DNA from: Bombyx mori
Lineage: Eukaryota; Arthropoda; Insecta; Lepidoptera; Bombycidae
Reading direction: 5' to 3'
Length of the DNA: 64,000 nt
NCBI RefSeq assembly: GCF_030269925.1
Contig: NC_085108.1
Location: forward strand, 1,674,001-1,738,000
Below are positions 10,227 through 21,210 of the stretch, piece after piece (position 1 is the stretch's first letter; every line of letters begins with the position of its first letter). Under the pieces are notes generated by a model. It worked only from the letters and a program-made list of their open reading frames with translations. It ran no database searches and was not told the DNA's origin. The position numbers were made by a program, and so were the translations under genes.

Positions 10227-10533
10227 GGTATAAGATAAAACAAAAGTGAATTCAAACCGTAAAAGTCAAATTTAATTAAGTCTGTATTTGTATCTCCATC
10301 TTTAGTCTTTTGCGTGTGTATCTATGCAATTGATTAACATCGCCCTTTGAGTTTACAAGCGTAACGATGATTTCTTCCTTAGTTCTAGGCTTGAACACGA
10401 TTTGAACCGTGACCGTTTGGACCGTGTAAACATTTCTTTCGCGTTTTATTTTCTTGACTATTTAGAAGTGTAGATTAAGGGACGGCAAGTTCTTTGGGTT
10501 ATTGCATTACCGAAGTGGTCATGATTTTGAAGT

Positions 10534-10835
10534 GATAACTTCTTATGGGAGGATCGGAAAAGCGACCCACTGAGAAGATCTCGGTAGACTCAGTGGGCTG
10601 TGTCTGAGGGTTAATTTACTCGTCGAGCCCTTCGTCGCAAGCGACGGGTTCGACGAGAACGATGACCGGTGCTTGAGGTACCTAAAAGCACCGTTAGTGG
10701 ATCGGGAGGATCTGAAATGACGTGCTTGGGGCCATGTCGACTGCTTTCCATTCTCTCCGCAGGATCGGGAATGTAGTTAACGGCGGCCACGATGAGAGGG
10801 TTCTCGTGTCGTGCCGCTTTATCGAAGTGGCGAGC
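10534..10835 (-). mobile_element. BMC1-like LINE fragment
   Basis: Reverse copy of the ORF2 end (basic tail, cgtcgaacccgtcgcttgcg in complement) and the first part of the 3' UTR. The terminal part is missing. Confidence 0.75.
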
Positions 10836-11200
10836 CGGGAATTAGTTCACGACCGTACTGGACTCATCCGAAGCGGAGATCCCAGTTGTAAAGAATGTAG
10901 CTACTGTCCTCTATTTTGCATCTCCGGTCTAGTCTAACCGGATGCAGGATTACCGTGCTCATTACGAAGACAAACTTTTTATTGGATTTGATCCGCGTAC
11001 GCTTACATATACAGGGTGTCCCAGAAAGAATGGATAGCCCTGAAACACCTCATAGTAGAGCTATTGGGTATACAAAATAAAAAATAAATAAAAAAAGTCT
11101 TAGGTAGTACTGAACATGGTTGCGATGTTTATGGACACCAGTAGCTACTCAATGCCAAGACGATCGTAAGCTCATTAAATCGTATAAGGAATAAAAAATA
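10836..11200. other. Mixed intron sequence
   Basis: The part to about 10980 is less AT-rich and unassigned. At 11013 is acagggtgtcccagaaag, a word found at ends of several insect transposons, without a visible partner. Confidence 0.35.
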
Positions 11201-11620
11201 CTAGAGGTCCCGCAGTAGTCGAAATTCGACTATAATTAATTGGAATTGTAAGTTTGTACACTATTATGATTGTATTTTATACTTCTATAATCACAAATTT
11301 CGCCAAGACTACACTATAAAAAATATTAACAAAGACAAACATTATTTAATCTATTCTCAATTTGACAACAGACGTCAAGAACAAAAGTTTGACAATAAAT
11401 AGTATGCATGCGTGTGTCCGTCAAATACATGGTATGTAGTGTGTGTAATGTTTTCTTTATTGATTTTATGTAACTTTTATGCATTATTTTAAAAAACATA
11501 TTAGCATTGTGCACTTCTTCTCTATATTCTCTATAAGTGTGGAAAATTTCATACTCCTCCGTCCGCGCAATTTTCGTAAAAAGGGATACAAAGTTTTTGC
11601 TTCACGTATTAATATATAGA
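11201..11620 (-). mobile_element. Lep1-like non-autonomous Helitron
   Basis: In its own orientation it starts TCTATATATTAATACGTG and ends with the hairpin GTCGAATTTCGAC, then TACTGCGGGACCTCTAG. It lies between A and T with no target duplication, as Helitrons do. No Rep/helicase coding. Confidence 0.9.
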
Positions 11621-11932
11621 TAACAAGAACTTTGTTTGAAAAGTGTCACCATTGAGCTAATGAGTTCGATTCTTTTACCCACAACTAGTATGTGTTAGTA
11701 TAGTTGTATGTATATGCATAAACCTGTAGCTCTGTACTACTGAACCCGTTCCAACTAGGGTAGCAAGGTCACCGTGTTATCGTAGGGTTCCGCGCTGTTA
11801 AAAACCAATAAAAGAAAGCTTTGAAAAAAATTATAAGGCATCAATCTTTTAATATGTTATTGTGGACTTTAGTCTTTGCCTCAACTATTGGTTTTCAAAA
11901 TTTTTGTTAAGAGTTATTTTTTTATGAAACAA

Positions 11933-12165
11933 CTAGCTGACCCGGCATACTTCGTAGTGCCTCAATCGATAAATAAAAAGATCTAAGCTTTTGTATAAAA
12001 CAAACTTAAAACAAACAAAAGGAATCCGTCCGACGGAGGACACATCAAAGGAAAAACAAAATTGTCATTTTTATTTGATGCCGAGCATTTTCATATTTAT
12101 CTACCTATTAATCCCGCTCTGGACTTCACGAATAATTCAATAATATTTTTGCTTTATTTATTACT
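11933..12165 (-). mobile_element. Helitron-like element, family C, partial
   Basis: Starts CTAGCTGACCCGGCATACTT and shares the body ggaatccgtccgacgg...gacacatcaaagg with copies at 52267 and 60590, then switches to other Helitron sequence (next entry). Confidence 0.65.
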
Positions 12166-12491
12166 ATCGACGCGCTCTCGCTTCGCTTCGGAAACATTAA
12201 ATTTTATTATTGATGGCTGAGTCCCGCGATGTGAAGCCACGGGGCGAAGCTAGCCTAAGTTACTCCTTATATCATCAGCTACCTATCAGTCAAAGCCCCG
12301 TCAAAATCGGTCCAGCCGTTCCAGAGATTAACCGGAACAAACAGACAGACAGACACAGACAGACAGACAAAAATTGTAAAAAATGTTATTTTGGTGTATG
12401 TACCGTATATACATATATTCATATGCATGTAGTAAAAAGAGGCTATTTCAATATTACAAACAGACACTCCAATTTTATTTATATGTATAGA
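12166..12491 (-). mobile_element. Helitron-like element, family D, with a family B scrap
   Basis: Positions 12166-12200 carry cgctctcgcttcgcttcgg of family B. From 12208 the element reads ctgagtcccgcgatg to ttatatgtataga (12491), the reverse of the family D start TCTATACATATAAATAAAAT seen at 25470. Holds a (cagacagaca)n run near 12340-12370. Confidence 0.6.
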
Positions 12492-12877
12492 TACAAGATA
12501 TGCGAGAATTTTACTGTCGAGGACTCCATTACAAATAGCTTTACACTTGAACAGGCTTTGTGAAAATTCTGAATGCAATATGTCGATACACAAACTGCGT
12601 CCCGTCTCTATTAGTCCAGTTCTATTTCACTCATTATTAACCGCATCATTTTGTCCGCAACCAGTCGCTGTTCTTTGAAACCTGTTGTATTTTAATATTT
12701 TTTTATCAGTCTTATTTTTGCAACCGATAATGGTTTTGTTTGAGCCGAACGACGTATTTGTGGCGATCGGGCTGCGATACCGTTGCGATTTCGACCTTAA
12801 GTCTGAGGGGGACGGCGGAGTTCACGTTGTGATATCTATAATCTCTGGTAGCTGTTTGACTCCAAGTATTATGAGTT
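12492..12877. other. Unassigned; GC-richer patch open on both strands
   Basis: At 12720-12870 the plus strand reads GLRYRCDFDLKSEGDGGVHV and the minus strand reads NSAVPLRLKVEIATVSQPD. Two-strand openness and lack of splice signals suggest part of a dispersed repeat rather than an exon. Confidence 0.3.
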
Positions 12878-12978
12878 CGTTTTTTTTTTATTGCTCAGAC
12901 AGGTGGATGAGCGTAAGACCCACTTGGTGTCAGGTGGTTACAGAAGCTCACAGAAATGATTAACGTAATCGCCTCACT
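12878..12978 (-). mobile_element. Bm1 SINE 3' fragment, diverged
   Basis: T9 then attgctcagacaggtggatg and cacttggtgtcaggtggtta. Confidence 0.6.
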
Positions 12979-13299
12979 TACGAATAAAGTGACTGAAAAT
13001 CAACTCGAAAATTATTTGACAACCTTAAAAGAGAATTAGTGGAATTTGGTGTGACAGCCCTGTAGTTGGATGTTCAGTTTTTCATCACTCAAGCAGGAGA
13101 CGGTTGACTACGTTTGACATAGATCGCGACGTGTCAGGTCAGTAATGTGGTTCCATCTAGTAGGTCTTGGGACTTGTCTAGAACTTTAAATAGAATTGTT
13201 AGTCTAGATCCTCAGTTCCCAAAGTGGATAGTCGAGTGGAGACTACGTTAGCGTGAAAAATATATATAGGGAGTTCACGAATAATGATTTGCTTTCGAT

Positions 13300-13595
13300 A
13301 ATGAAGAACTATTTATTTGTGAAGAATTTTGTGAGGAATAAAATTTCTTTTTGTGTGAGAAATTGAGAATTGTGCCTTTGGGTTGGTATGGACATGTGAT
13401 GAGACCAAATGAAAATGAGGTTGGTAAGAGAGCGTTAACTATGAATGTGGAAGGATATAGAGGAAGAGGTAGACCTAAGAAGTAATGGATGGATTGCGTG
13501 ATAGACGGTATGTGTAAGAGGGGAATGAGCGAATGGTATATGATAGAAGAGTATGGAAGGAGAAAACATGTTGCGCCGACCACAGATGACTAGAG
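13300..13595 (+). pseudogene. Decayed LINE C-terminal fragment
   Basis: Plus frame reads WYGHVMRPNENEVGKRAL, YRGRGRPKK, a stop, then WMDCVIDGMCKRGMSEWY. This GHVMR...GRGRPKK.WMDCV pattern is the usual C-terminus of moth non-LTR elements. Confidence 0.7.
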
Positions 13596-13964
13596 AGAGA
13601 AGGGCAGGAGAATGATGATATTTTTTTATTGCTTAAATTTTGAAAGCTGTCTACGAGAAAAAAGTTTGGGAGCCTCTGATCTAGATTAACATAAAATATC
13701 AAGTCCGTTGTCCCTAATGACGTGTTATAATAATCCTTATCCTCCTTTGTGCGTTGATAATCAATGCTGAGGGTCGTGGTCTTGTGAGGCTTTCTTGGGA
13801 AAATACATTGGGAGTTTATAACCGCTGTTTTGGCCGTGGGCGGAGAGGTATTTGGCGGAGTACCCAGTATTGCGTGTAAGGATTCTCTGTATCCCCGAGG
13901 GCTGTGGAATTCGTGTTACGCGACCTTTGACCCCGCAATACCTCTGTTATAATGCACAGTCCCA
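13596..13964. other. Unassigned, GC-richer
   Basis: Starts with tttttttattgcttaaat (a possible tiny Bm1 end). The part 13750-13950 is less AT-rich, with no frame I recognise. Confidence 0.35.
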
Positions 13965-14148
13965 CTCTTAGAGCCCGCTAAGTTTCTCGCCGGATCTTCT
14001 CAGTGGGTCGCGTTTCCGGTCCGGCGGTAGATTCTGCGAAGCACTGCTCTTGTTAGGGCCAGTGTTAGCAACACTCCCGGTTTGAGCCCCGTGAGCTCAC
14101 CTACATGTTAGGGCGAAGCTGAAATAGGCTATCAGCATAGGTAGGAAA
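13965..14148 (+). mobile_element. BMC1-like LINE 3' UTR
   Basis: Runs from cccgctaagtttctcgccgg to the terminal aggtaggaaaaca. It is followed by about 140 bases that also follow the inverted BMC1-like copy at 43660-43845. Confidence 0.8.
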
Positions 14149-14288
14149 ACAAAAGAATATTATTAGTCCTTCTATTAGCTAGTGCATGACACTTACAAGC
14201 TAATCGTATGGTATGGTCTTCTGACGGAACCTGATTTTCTTTGCCTAAGACCATCTCCCTTTCTTTCCCTCTCATCATCTAACAAGGA
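14149..14288 (+). repeat. Flank shared with 43505-43645 (inverted)
   Basis: Words attagtccttct, tagctagt.catgacactt, gctaatcgtatg and gtcttctgacggaacctg recur in reverse complement beside another BMC1-like copy. Confidence 0.7.
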
Positions 14289-14467
14289 TCTTCCGCATCT
14301 TCTCAGTGGGTCGTGATTCTGATCCGGCGGTAGATTCTGCGAAGCGCTGCTCTTGCTAGGGCCAGTGTTAGCAACATCTCCGGTTTGAGCCCCGTGAGCT
14401 CATCTACTAGTTCGGTGAATCAAGAATAACCCCTTGAGGTTACTAGAATAGGTAGGAAAAAAAAAAC
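14289..14467 (+). mobile_element. BMC1-like LINE 3' UTR
   Basis: Runs from ttctcagtgggtcgtgattc to aataggtaggaaaaaaaaaa. The variant tail gaataaccccttgaggttac differs from the main BMC1-like copies. Confidence 0.75.
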
Positions 14468-15181
14468 CCGGTCTGCCTTGTCTTACTGAATCATTCGGGT
14501 TATGAGGGTCACCCGTGAGCCGTTTAGAATATCTAAACTAGACGGTAATGGTCGCTAATTTTTATCTTGAGTGCAAATTATCGCTTTTTTATTTTTATTT
14601 TTGTAATCAAAATCTCAAGTTAATAAAAATTACTGGTTCCCTGATTTCGGCTTGGCTCAAATGGTATAGTTCTCTAGGTTCACTGGTGGATCTTGAAGCG
14701 CACGACGTGTTAAAGCAAATGTCATAAAAAAACCACATTTTCCTTAAAAAAATCATTATTTAAAAAATCCATCCTTAATACGCGCATACCTTTTTAAAGC
14801 TACTAATAGAACATCAGAAGAAAAAGATTTCGTACGAACTTCAATAGACCTATACAAAAGAATGGACAGCTCATTTCGGACGTCCAATTTTAATCACATC
14901 AAGATGTCAGATTGATTACATTCGATTTATGAGCTAGGAATAAATACAGCGTGTTCGTTAACTAACGTATTTAGCTCGTCATCTATATATGAAGTGGTAA
15001 TGGTATCACCGGTATACTAGGTGATATCCGATACTCGTACTAGGTGATATATAGTAACAATAAGCTTCGGAGCTTAATGACCTCTGTTATTTACATCACA
15101 ACGAGTGACTGGTTTTTTGTGAAATTAATACAGGTTCAAGCAGCGAAGATGTCGTACTGGAAGTCGTAACGGGAGCACAGA
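14468..15181. other. No feature recognised
   Basis: Intron sequence. Around 15005-15065 the unit ctaggtgatatccgatactcgta / ctaggtgatatatag is partly duplicated. Confidence 0.45.
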
Positions 15182-15625
15182 TCCATTTTTCCCTCCCTAT
15201 GCTGGTATGGCGCTGAGACCTGGTCACTGAAATCTGCAGACCGCAGACGCATTGACGCCTTTGAAATGTGGTGCTGGAGAAAGATGCTGCGTATTCCATG
15301 GACAGCATTTCGGACCAATGTATTAATCTTGCAAGAACTCAAAATCTCCTCGCGGCTGTCATCCGGGTGTCTTCGCAGAGTCCTTGAATACTTTGGTCAC
15401 ATCGCATGGAAGGATGGTAGTAATCTCGAGAGGCTCATCGTGACTGGTAAGGTAGATGGGAAAAGACCTCGGGGGCGCAGCCCAGTACGTTGGTCCGATC
15501 AGATCCGCACCACTCTGGATTCCACGTTTCACAACGCCCTCCACACCGCCAGAGACAAGAATGGATGGAGAAAGATCGTGCGTGCGAAGGTGATACAAAA
15601 GGGTGGTCACGACCCTCAGCAATGA
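15182..15625 (+). pseudogene. RTE-type LINE, C-terminal fragment of the reverse transcriptase ORF
   Basis: The open frame runs into ATG-containing sequence at 15266 from further upstream. It reads CWYGAETWSLKSADRRRID, MWCWRKMLRIPWTAFRTN, then EYFGHIAWKDGSNLERL, GKRPRGRSPVRWSDQIR and KGGHDPQQ before TGA. This is the standard C-terminus of moth RTE-clade elements, encoding the region after the reverse transcriptase palm. The endonuclease and catalytic FADD box are absent, so it is an inactive 5'-truncated copy. It lies just upstream of a Bm1 end and a separate, much more complete LINE. Confidence 0.8.
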
Positions 15626-15682
15626 GGAATACGACGCAAGGAGGAGATGCTGATAGCTTTAACAGCCTATTTCAGCTTCTTC

Positions 15683-15822
15683 TTAATTGCTTAGTGGAGT
15701 GGACGAGCTCACGGCCCACCTGGTGTTAAGCGGTTACCGGAGCCCATAGCCATCTACAACGTAAATGCCGCCACCCACCTTGAGATATAAGTTTTAAGGT
15801 ATAAGTTATAAGTTCTAAGGCG
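15683..15822 (-). mobile_element. Bm1 SINE, 5'-truncated
   Basis: From attgcttagtggagtggacg to ataagttctaagg. Near 15785-15818 the word ataagtt.taaggt is triplicated. Confidence 0.8.
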
Positions 15823-16081
15823 ATGGTATTAAGATCGGGCCCTTTTTTCTTTGGACTCCACATCGATGATAATCACTTATCATTCGGTTGACCGTGAGCT
15901 CGTTTACTTGGTGCAATCAAAATTTGGGGGTCGAAGTTGCATAACGTCCGTAGGAGATTACCCCACCGCTACCCTACACGTGACCCCTGGGTGGTGCTAA
16001 TAGTGCAACAACCTGGCAACCGAACTGTCCTCCTGAGGATCTCCCGGTTCCAACTACACTGCGTCAATTATAAACCCTAAT

Positions 16082-17293
16082 ATGCCTGGATGCGCTCGAA
16101 GAAATGCAAGCACCAATCAGTGCCAAATGACTAAAGACATAGGACCTTCCGTTCGTGTCTGTTCTTTAAACATAGAAGGTATTAGCCAGGCCAAAACTGA
16201 ATGCATGCTCAGAATTGCCATAGATAATAAGATTGACATCATTCTGCTACAAGAGACCCACACTGCTGACCTCGCGCAACTCGCTAGAAGAGGAACGATT
16301 CCCGGCTTCCGCATGATCTGCGCTACATTTCATCCCCAATACGGCACTGCCACATACATACGAGAGGCCCTGCTGCCTTCAGCTTCAATTATATGCACCT
16401 CCACAGACACCGAAAACATCGCTATGTCAACGATCCAAGTGGGAGAAATGATAGTTTGTAACCTGTACAAACCTCCGAATAGCACATGGCCCCAACCAGC
16501 ACTTCCAAACTATGGGCACCCGTCCATCGTAGTAGGCGACTTTAATAGCCACCACACCAGCTGGGGATATAAAAATAATGATGCTAACGGAGAATCTGTT
16601 GTCAAGTGGGCAGATGAATCCAGCTACTTCCTGGTCCACAGTAACAAAGACAAAGGCACCTTCAAATCCGCACGCTGGGGTCGTGAATATAACCCGGACC
16701 TCGCCTTCGTCTCCTTGGACTGCAAACGCAGACCCCTCCAGGTGAACAGGACTGTGCTACAAGACTTTCCACACAGCCAACACCGCCCAGTTCTTCTCGA
16801 CATCGGCCTGAAAATACCTATCATACAATCATATCCCGCACCACGCTGGAACTTCACTAAAGCTGACTGGGAACGCTATACGAAGACACTCGATGATTCC
16901 ATTAGGTGGATACCACCCCTTCGGGAAAACTATGAAAGATTCCTAAAGCTAGTACTTTCCACAGCTAAAAAATGCATTCCAAGGGGATACCCGAAGCAAT
17001 ATATACCATGCTGGACTACCAAAACTGAAGCTCTATGGCAAGAGTTCATAACTACTAGCGACCGGAATGTTGCTCACGAACTCATTGAGTCCCTCAATGA
17101 AGCACGACAAGCTAAATGGGAAAGCACAGTCCAAGATATGAACTTCGCACACTCAAGCCGTAAAGCCTGGCACCTACTTAAACGCTTCACTTCTGGAACT
17201 ACCAGCCAGAAGAGTGAACCAAAAGTATGCCCCAGTAAAATTGCGGATAGGATTGTAAAACTGTCTAAAGCACCCAGCCACAAAAACCCGTGA
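16082..17293 (+). pseudogene. LINE ORF, apurinic-type endonuclease domain half
   Basis: This 403-codon frame starts at ATG 16082. It holds an exonuclease-endonuclease-phosphatase fold that nicks target DNA to prime insertion. Visible motifs are SLNIEGI near residue 28, the catalytic ILLQETH near residue 55, VVGDFNSHHTSWG near residue 150, and SQHRPV near residue 235 as the final Asp/Ser-His box. The rest is the linker to the reverse transcriptase (residues 250-400). The frame ends at TGA after a five-A run at 17282-17286, and the reverse transcriptase continues at once in the next frame. One extra A in that run is the simplest reading of the break. The element may still be young. Confidence 0.85.
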
Positions 17294-17294
17294 G

Positions 17295-19088
17295 GTGCGT
17301 AAGGATCTTAAATCTCTTAAGGCAGACACTGCTTCAGACCCTTATTTTAGCCGTCCAGTTACAGCAGACGAGATAACTGCCAGTATCAGAGCTATTAAGG
17401 GAAACAAAGCATGTGGAGAAGACAAAATCTTTCCAGAGTTCATAAAACACAGTGGACCCCACACCCGTGTGTGGCTCGCAAAATTCCTCACGAATATCAT
17501 TGACTCTGGAAAAATCCCACTTGCGATGAAACGGGCGAAGATAACGGCAATACTCAAACCTGGTAAGCCGGCTGACAGTGCAGATAGCTATCGCCCCATT
17601 GCCCTTTTGAGCGTAATGTATAAGCTACTTGAGCGAATCATACTTAACCGCATTTCACCAACTATAGAAAAACATATTCCTCAAGAGCAAGCTGGATTCC
17701 GTCCAGGACGCAGCTGCAGCGATCAAGTGTTAGCACTGACCTCACTCTTGGAGAGGGGCTTTAACGAAAACCTCAAGTCGTCAACTGTATTCGTGGATCT
17801 AACAGCTGCTTACGACACAGTGTGACGCCAGGGACTGCTGTACAAACTACTCAAGCTGATCCCCTGTATAAAGATCTACAATGTTATTGAGGACGCCCTT
17901 ACCAACAGACCATTCCGTGTCCATCTGGGAGACAAGTCTAGCTTATCCAGGGTCCTGAACAACGGCCTCCCTCAGGGTTCAGTCCTCGCACCAACACTCT
18001 TCAACGTGTACACCCACGATGTGCCAGAGACGCTCTCCAGGAAATTTGCGTACGCCGACGATCTAGCTCTAGTCGCACAAGGCCGCAGTATAGAGACAAC
18101 GGAATGTCACCTTGAAAACGACATGGCCACGCTTGATAACTACTTCATTCGATGGCGTTTGTGTCCAAATGCTTCCAAGACGGAAGTCTGCTGTTTCCAC
18201 CTAAATAACCGACAGGCTAACAAGAAACCCAACGTCACCTTTAGAGGCTCCACTCTCCCCTTTAACCCCTGTCCCAAATATCTGGGTGTCACTCTAGACC
18301 GGTCTCTCACATACAGTGCCCACCTAAACAACGTCGCAGCGAAACTGAGAACCAGGAACAATATCCTACAAAAGCTGACAGGGACAACGTGGGGAGCCTC
18401 AGCCAACTGTCTGAGGACATCCGCCCTGGCCCTGGTATATACGACGGCAGAATACTGCGCCCCTGCATGGTTGAACAGCTCCCACACTACTGTAGTCGAT
18501 ACGCAACTAAACCACACTATGCGCCTAATCACGGGGTGCTTAAAACCAACCCCTCTGCACTGGCTTCCGGCTCTGAGCAGCATTGCCCCACCCCACCTTC
18601 GCCGCACCCATCACCTATACGCAGAGATAGAAAAGGCGCTTAGACGACCCGAGCTGCCTATCAACAGGGACCTAGCCAACTTCAAACCGACGAGATTGAA
18701 GTCACGAAACCCACCGGCATTACAGACACACCAACCACACTCCAATTGGAACACAAACGAGGCCTGGGTTAAAGAATGGTCAGCCAGATGTATCCCACCT
18801 GAACTGTTCGAGCTGAATCCACACTCCCGCCCACCTGGTTTCAAAGAAAAACGCTCAATCTGGTGCATGCTTAACCACCTGAGAACGGGAGTTGGTCACT
18901 GTAACCAACTGCGGCAGAGATGGGGCTGGACGGAAAACGAAAACTGTGAATGCGGATGCCCAGAGCAAACTATACGCCACATTGTCATGGAATGCCCACT
19001 AACGAGATTCGCAGGCCAAGTGGAAGATCTCAAAAATGTAACAGAAGCAGCTATAGATTATTTCACAAACTGTAAATTTAAATTATAA
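17295..19088 (+). pseudogene. LINE ORF, reverse transcriptase half, one internal stop
   Basis: Continues the endonuclease ORF after a frameshift. Motifs in order are KRAKITAILKPGK, SYRPIALLSVMYKLLE, QAGFRPGRSCSDQVL, and the first catalytic Asp in VFVDLTAAYDTV. Next comes an in-frame TGA at 17823-17825, where relatives have Trp. Then come NGLPQGSVLAPTLFNVY, the catalytic FAYADDLALVA, and PKYLGVTLDRSLTY. The C-terminus has a Cys-His knuckle (CECGCPEQTIRHIVMECPL near residue 560) and ends at TAA 19086. Only two disabling changes are visible in about 3 kb. Reading the stop as a decayed Trp codon is an inference from the family. Confidence 0.85.
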
Positions 19089-19133
19089 CCACGCAGTGTA
19101 AACGAATGCCATACGATAAATAAATAAATAAAT

Positions 19134-19369
19134 CAAAAAATATTGCATCAAGATTGAATCCAAACATCGCATTGATTTATAAATATCAGTAGCATCCGTA
19201 TAGCTATATCTTGAAGCTTAAAATGCAACAGCTACCTAACAAATCTGTTTGTAATGTAATCTGACGTGGTTGATTGATGGCTTGCCCAAAGTCACGGGCG
19301 TCTGATGTTAGTACCGTGCCTTGGTACGACAGTGATTATAACTTGCTCAGACAAAGCTGTATTTTAGTT
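19134..19369. other. Intron sequence
   Basis: No feature apart from flanking repeats. Confidence 0.5.
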
Positions 19370-19648
19370 TTTTTTTTTTTTTTTTAATATAATATAAATA
19401 TTTTACTAACAATCACGCCACGTTAACTGGTCCCGTGATAAGTTCGTAAAGAACTTGTGTTACAGGTACCAGATAACGGAAATAAATGTAAGATTTTTAT
19501 TATACACATACATATATTTAATATACATCCATAACCCTGGAAAAGACATTTATATTTATCATACAAATATCTTCCCTTGGCGGGATTCGAACCCGCGACC
19601 CCCTTGTGTAGTGACCATGTCACTTACCACTACACCAGACGGACGTTG
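19370..19648 (-). mobile_element. tRNA-derived SINE, second family
   Basis: The minus strand starts with a tRNA-like head: box A tggtgtagtggtaagtg (19640-19624) and box B gggttcgaatcccgcc (19584-19569). An approximately 200-base unrelated body follows, then an A-tail seen as T18 at 19369-19386. The anticodon stem does not pair, so it is not a working tRNA gene. Confidence 0.75.
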
Positions 19649-19727
19649 CTTAGTTAGCGTTAGTTTGTTTTTATTCGATCTATTAAATGGTTAGTAACTC
19701 ATAATTAGTATACCTTTAAACCTGAAC

Positions 19728-20245
19728 AAGCACTAAATTAAGAAAACATTTTTTAATAAATTTGAATTAAACAATTGTGTAAGAAAAAATGATTTTATTG
19801 TAAAAAAGCGTGGGTTTCTTTTCAGGGTATTATCAAAATAACTCTTCTACTCATATCTGTTCATAAAATATTTATAACTACTGATAATATGCTCTCCATG
19901 CTTTTTTTACAATAAAATCATTTTTTCTTATACTATTTTTAATTCAAATTCAATTAAAATTTATTTTCTATTTTTGAATTGGATTTTCTATAAATGCGTA
20001 TTATGTCAGTTTCTTTAATCTTTTATTTATTTTTAAGTTCATAGTAGAATTTCAATTTTTAATTATTTTCTTTTAATATTGAATTGTCATCGGTCCTTAA
20101 TAAGTATACTAAATTTCGAGTTAATCCGAAGTTTTGAAGGGGGTCAAAATCATGTTCAAAGATTCCGTTACACACATACATACGTCTGAAGCTAATAAAA
20201 GCGTATTAATAAAAGAATTCACACGACTTCGCTCCTCGACTTCCC
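19728..20245 (-). repeat. Dispersed repeat family G, with an internal inverted repeat
   Basis: Reverse copy of the repeat at 55100-55440 (ttttgaagggggtcaaaatc, ccgttacacacatacatacg). At 19755-19960 two arms of about 55 bases, containing gtgtaagaaaaaatgatttt, face each other round an 85-base centre, like a MITE. Confidence 0.65.
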
Positions 20246-20439
20246 GTCAAAAAGAGAGAGTGAGAGTATGCTTTAATGTACTATACGCAGCAGAAGTGCA
20301 TGGACATATCCAAATCTTTTTCATTTAACAGGAGAAACGGTGCCGTCTATGTGTTTGAATTATACTATCCGTGTTTACTTACTAGATGGCGACGGTAAAT
20401 TAAACAAAAAATCTTCATATAAGGAATTTAATACAACAC
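20246..20439. other. No feature recognised
   Basis: Short unassigned intron sequence. Confidence 0.4.
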
Positions 20440-20610
20440 TTTCATTTATTTGTACACAAAATAAAGAAAAAATGTAAAACGTTAAATACAAAACAGTACA
20501 ATGAGCGGTCTTATCGTTAAGAGCGATCTCTTCCAGACAACCATCATGTGAATAAGAATCACTTTAGAAATAATTTACACGCGGTACTAATCAATCGCCT
20601 ATCAATTGAA
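20440..20610 (-). mobile_element. LINE 3' end, family F, fragment
   Basis: Shares gcggtcttatcg.taag.gcg and ctcttccagacaaccatca with copies at 21245 and 51364. Confidence 0.6.
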
Positions 20611-20860
20611 ATAAAGATACATACATAATATGTATAAAAAAGGTTGGAGACTTTTAACTTTTTTTATTATTATTTTATGGCCTGGTAACGAGGCTTTTAA
20701 GCCAAGTCTTATATTTTCTTGTTACATTCTGCTACAATATGAAAAATGATATGAAGCGAAATGAGATGAGGTTGATTAATTTCAGACATTAATCAATCTG
20801 AAGGATGAAGATAAATGAAAGGAGTAAGTAATATTATTATAGTCTCAGTATATAACAGTA

Positions 20861-21062
20861 CTAGCGACCCGCCCTCGCTTCGCTTCGGAAACATTAAAAC
20901 ACACATGAAACAAAAAAAAACAAAAAAAAAGTAGCCTATGTTCATCAGGGACAATGTCGGCTTCTAATGGAAAAAGAATTTTTCAAATCGGTCCAGTAGT
21001 TTCGGAGCCTATTCGAAACAAACAAACAAACAAATCTTTCCTCTTTATAATATTAGTATAGA
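20861..21062 (-). mobile_element. Helitron-like element, family B
   Basis: Own-strand start TCTATACTAATATTATAAAG and end GAGGGCGGGTCGCTAG. Flanked by A and T. About 200 bases, non-coding. Confidence 0.8.
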
Positions 21063-21210
21063 TATCATAGTAATATATCACCTTCACACTACACCTACCA
21101 AGCTTCATCTCTGCACTCCCCTAAAGTAGACTGTTAGAGAATGCCTATGACATTAAGTCCGCCTTTATACTTTCTAGTCTAAGAAGTTATAGAAAATAAA
21201 AATAAATAAA

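Larger units (their letters stand above)
15823..19133 (+). mobile_element. APE-type LINE, nearly complete
   Basis: Contains an approximately 260-base possible 5' UTR, an endonuclease and reverse transcriptase ORF (two entries below), and a short 3' UTR ending in a (AAAT)n tail at 19113-19132. The tail is a microsatellite rather than poly(A). The left boundary is set by the truncated Bm1. Clade not assigned. Confidence 0.75.

Noticed and set aside
12685..12963. 92-residue plus-strand frame
   Set aside because: Runs into a Bm1 tail, and the opposite strand is equally open; probably a repeat.
19568..19645. tRNA gene on the minus strand
   Set aside because: Boxes A and B are good, but the anticodon and acceptor stems do not pair and a SINE body with A-tail follows.
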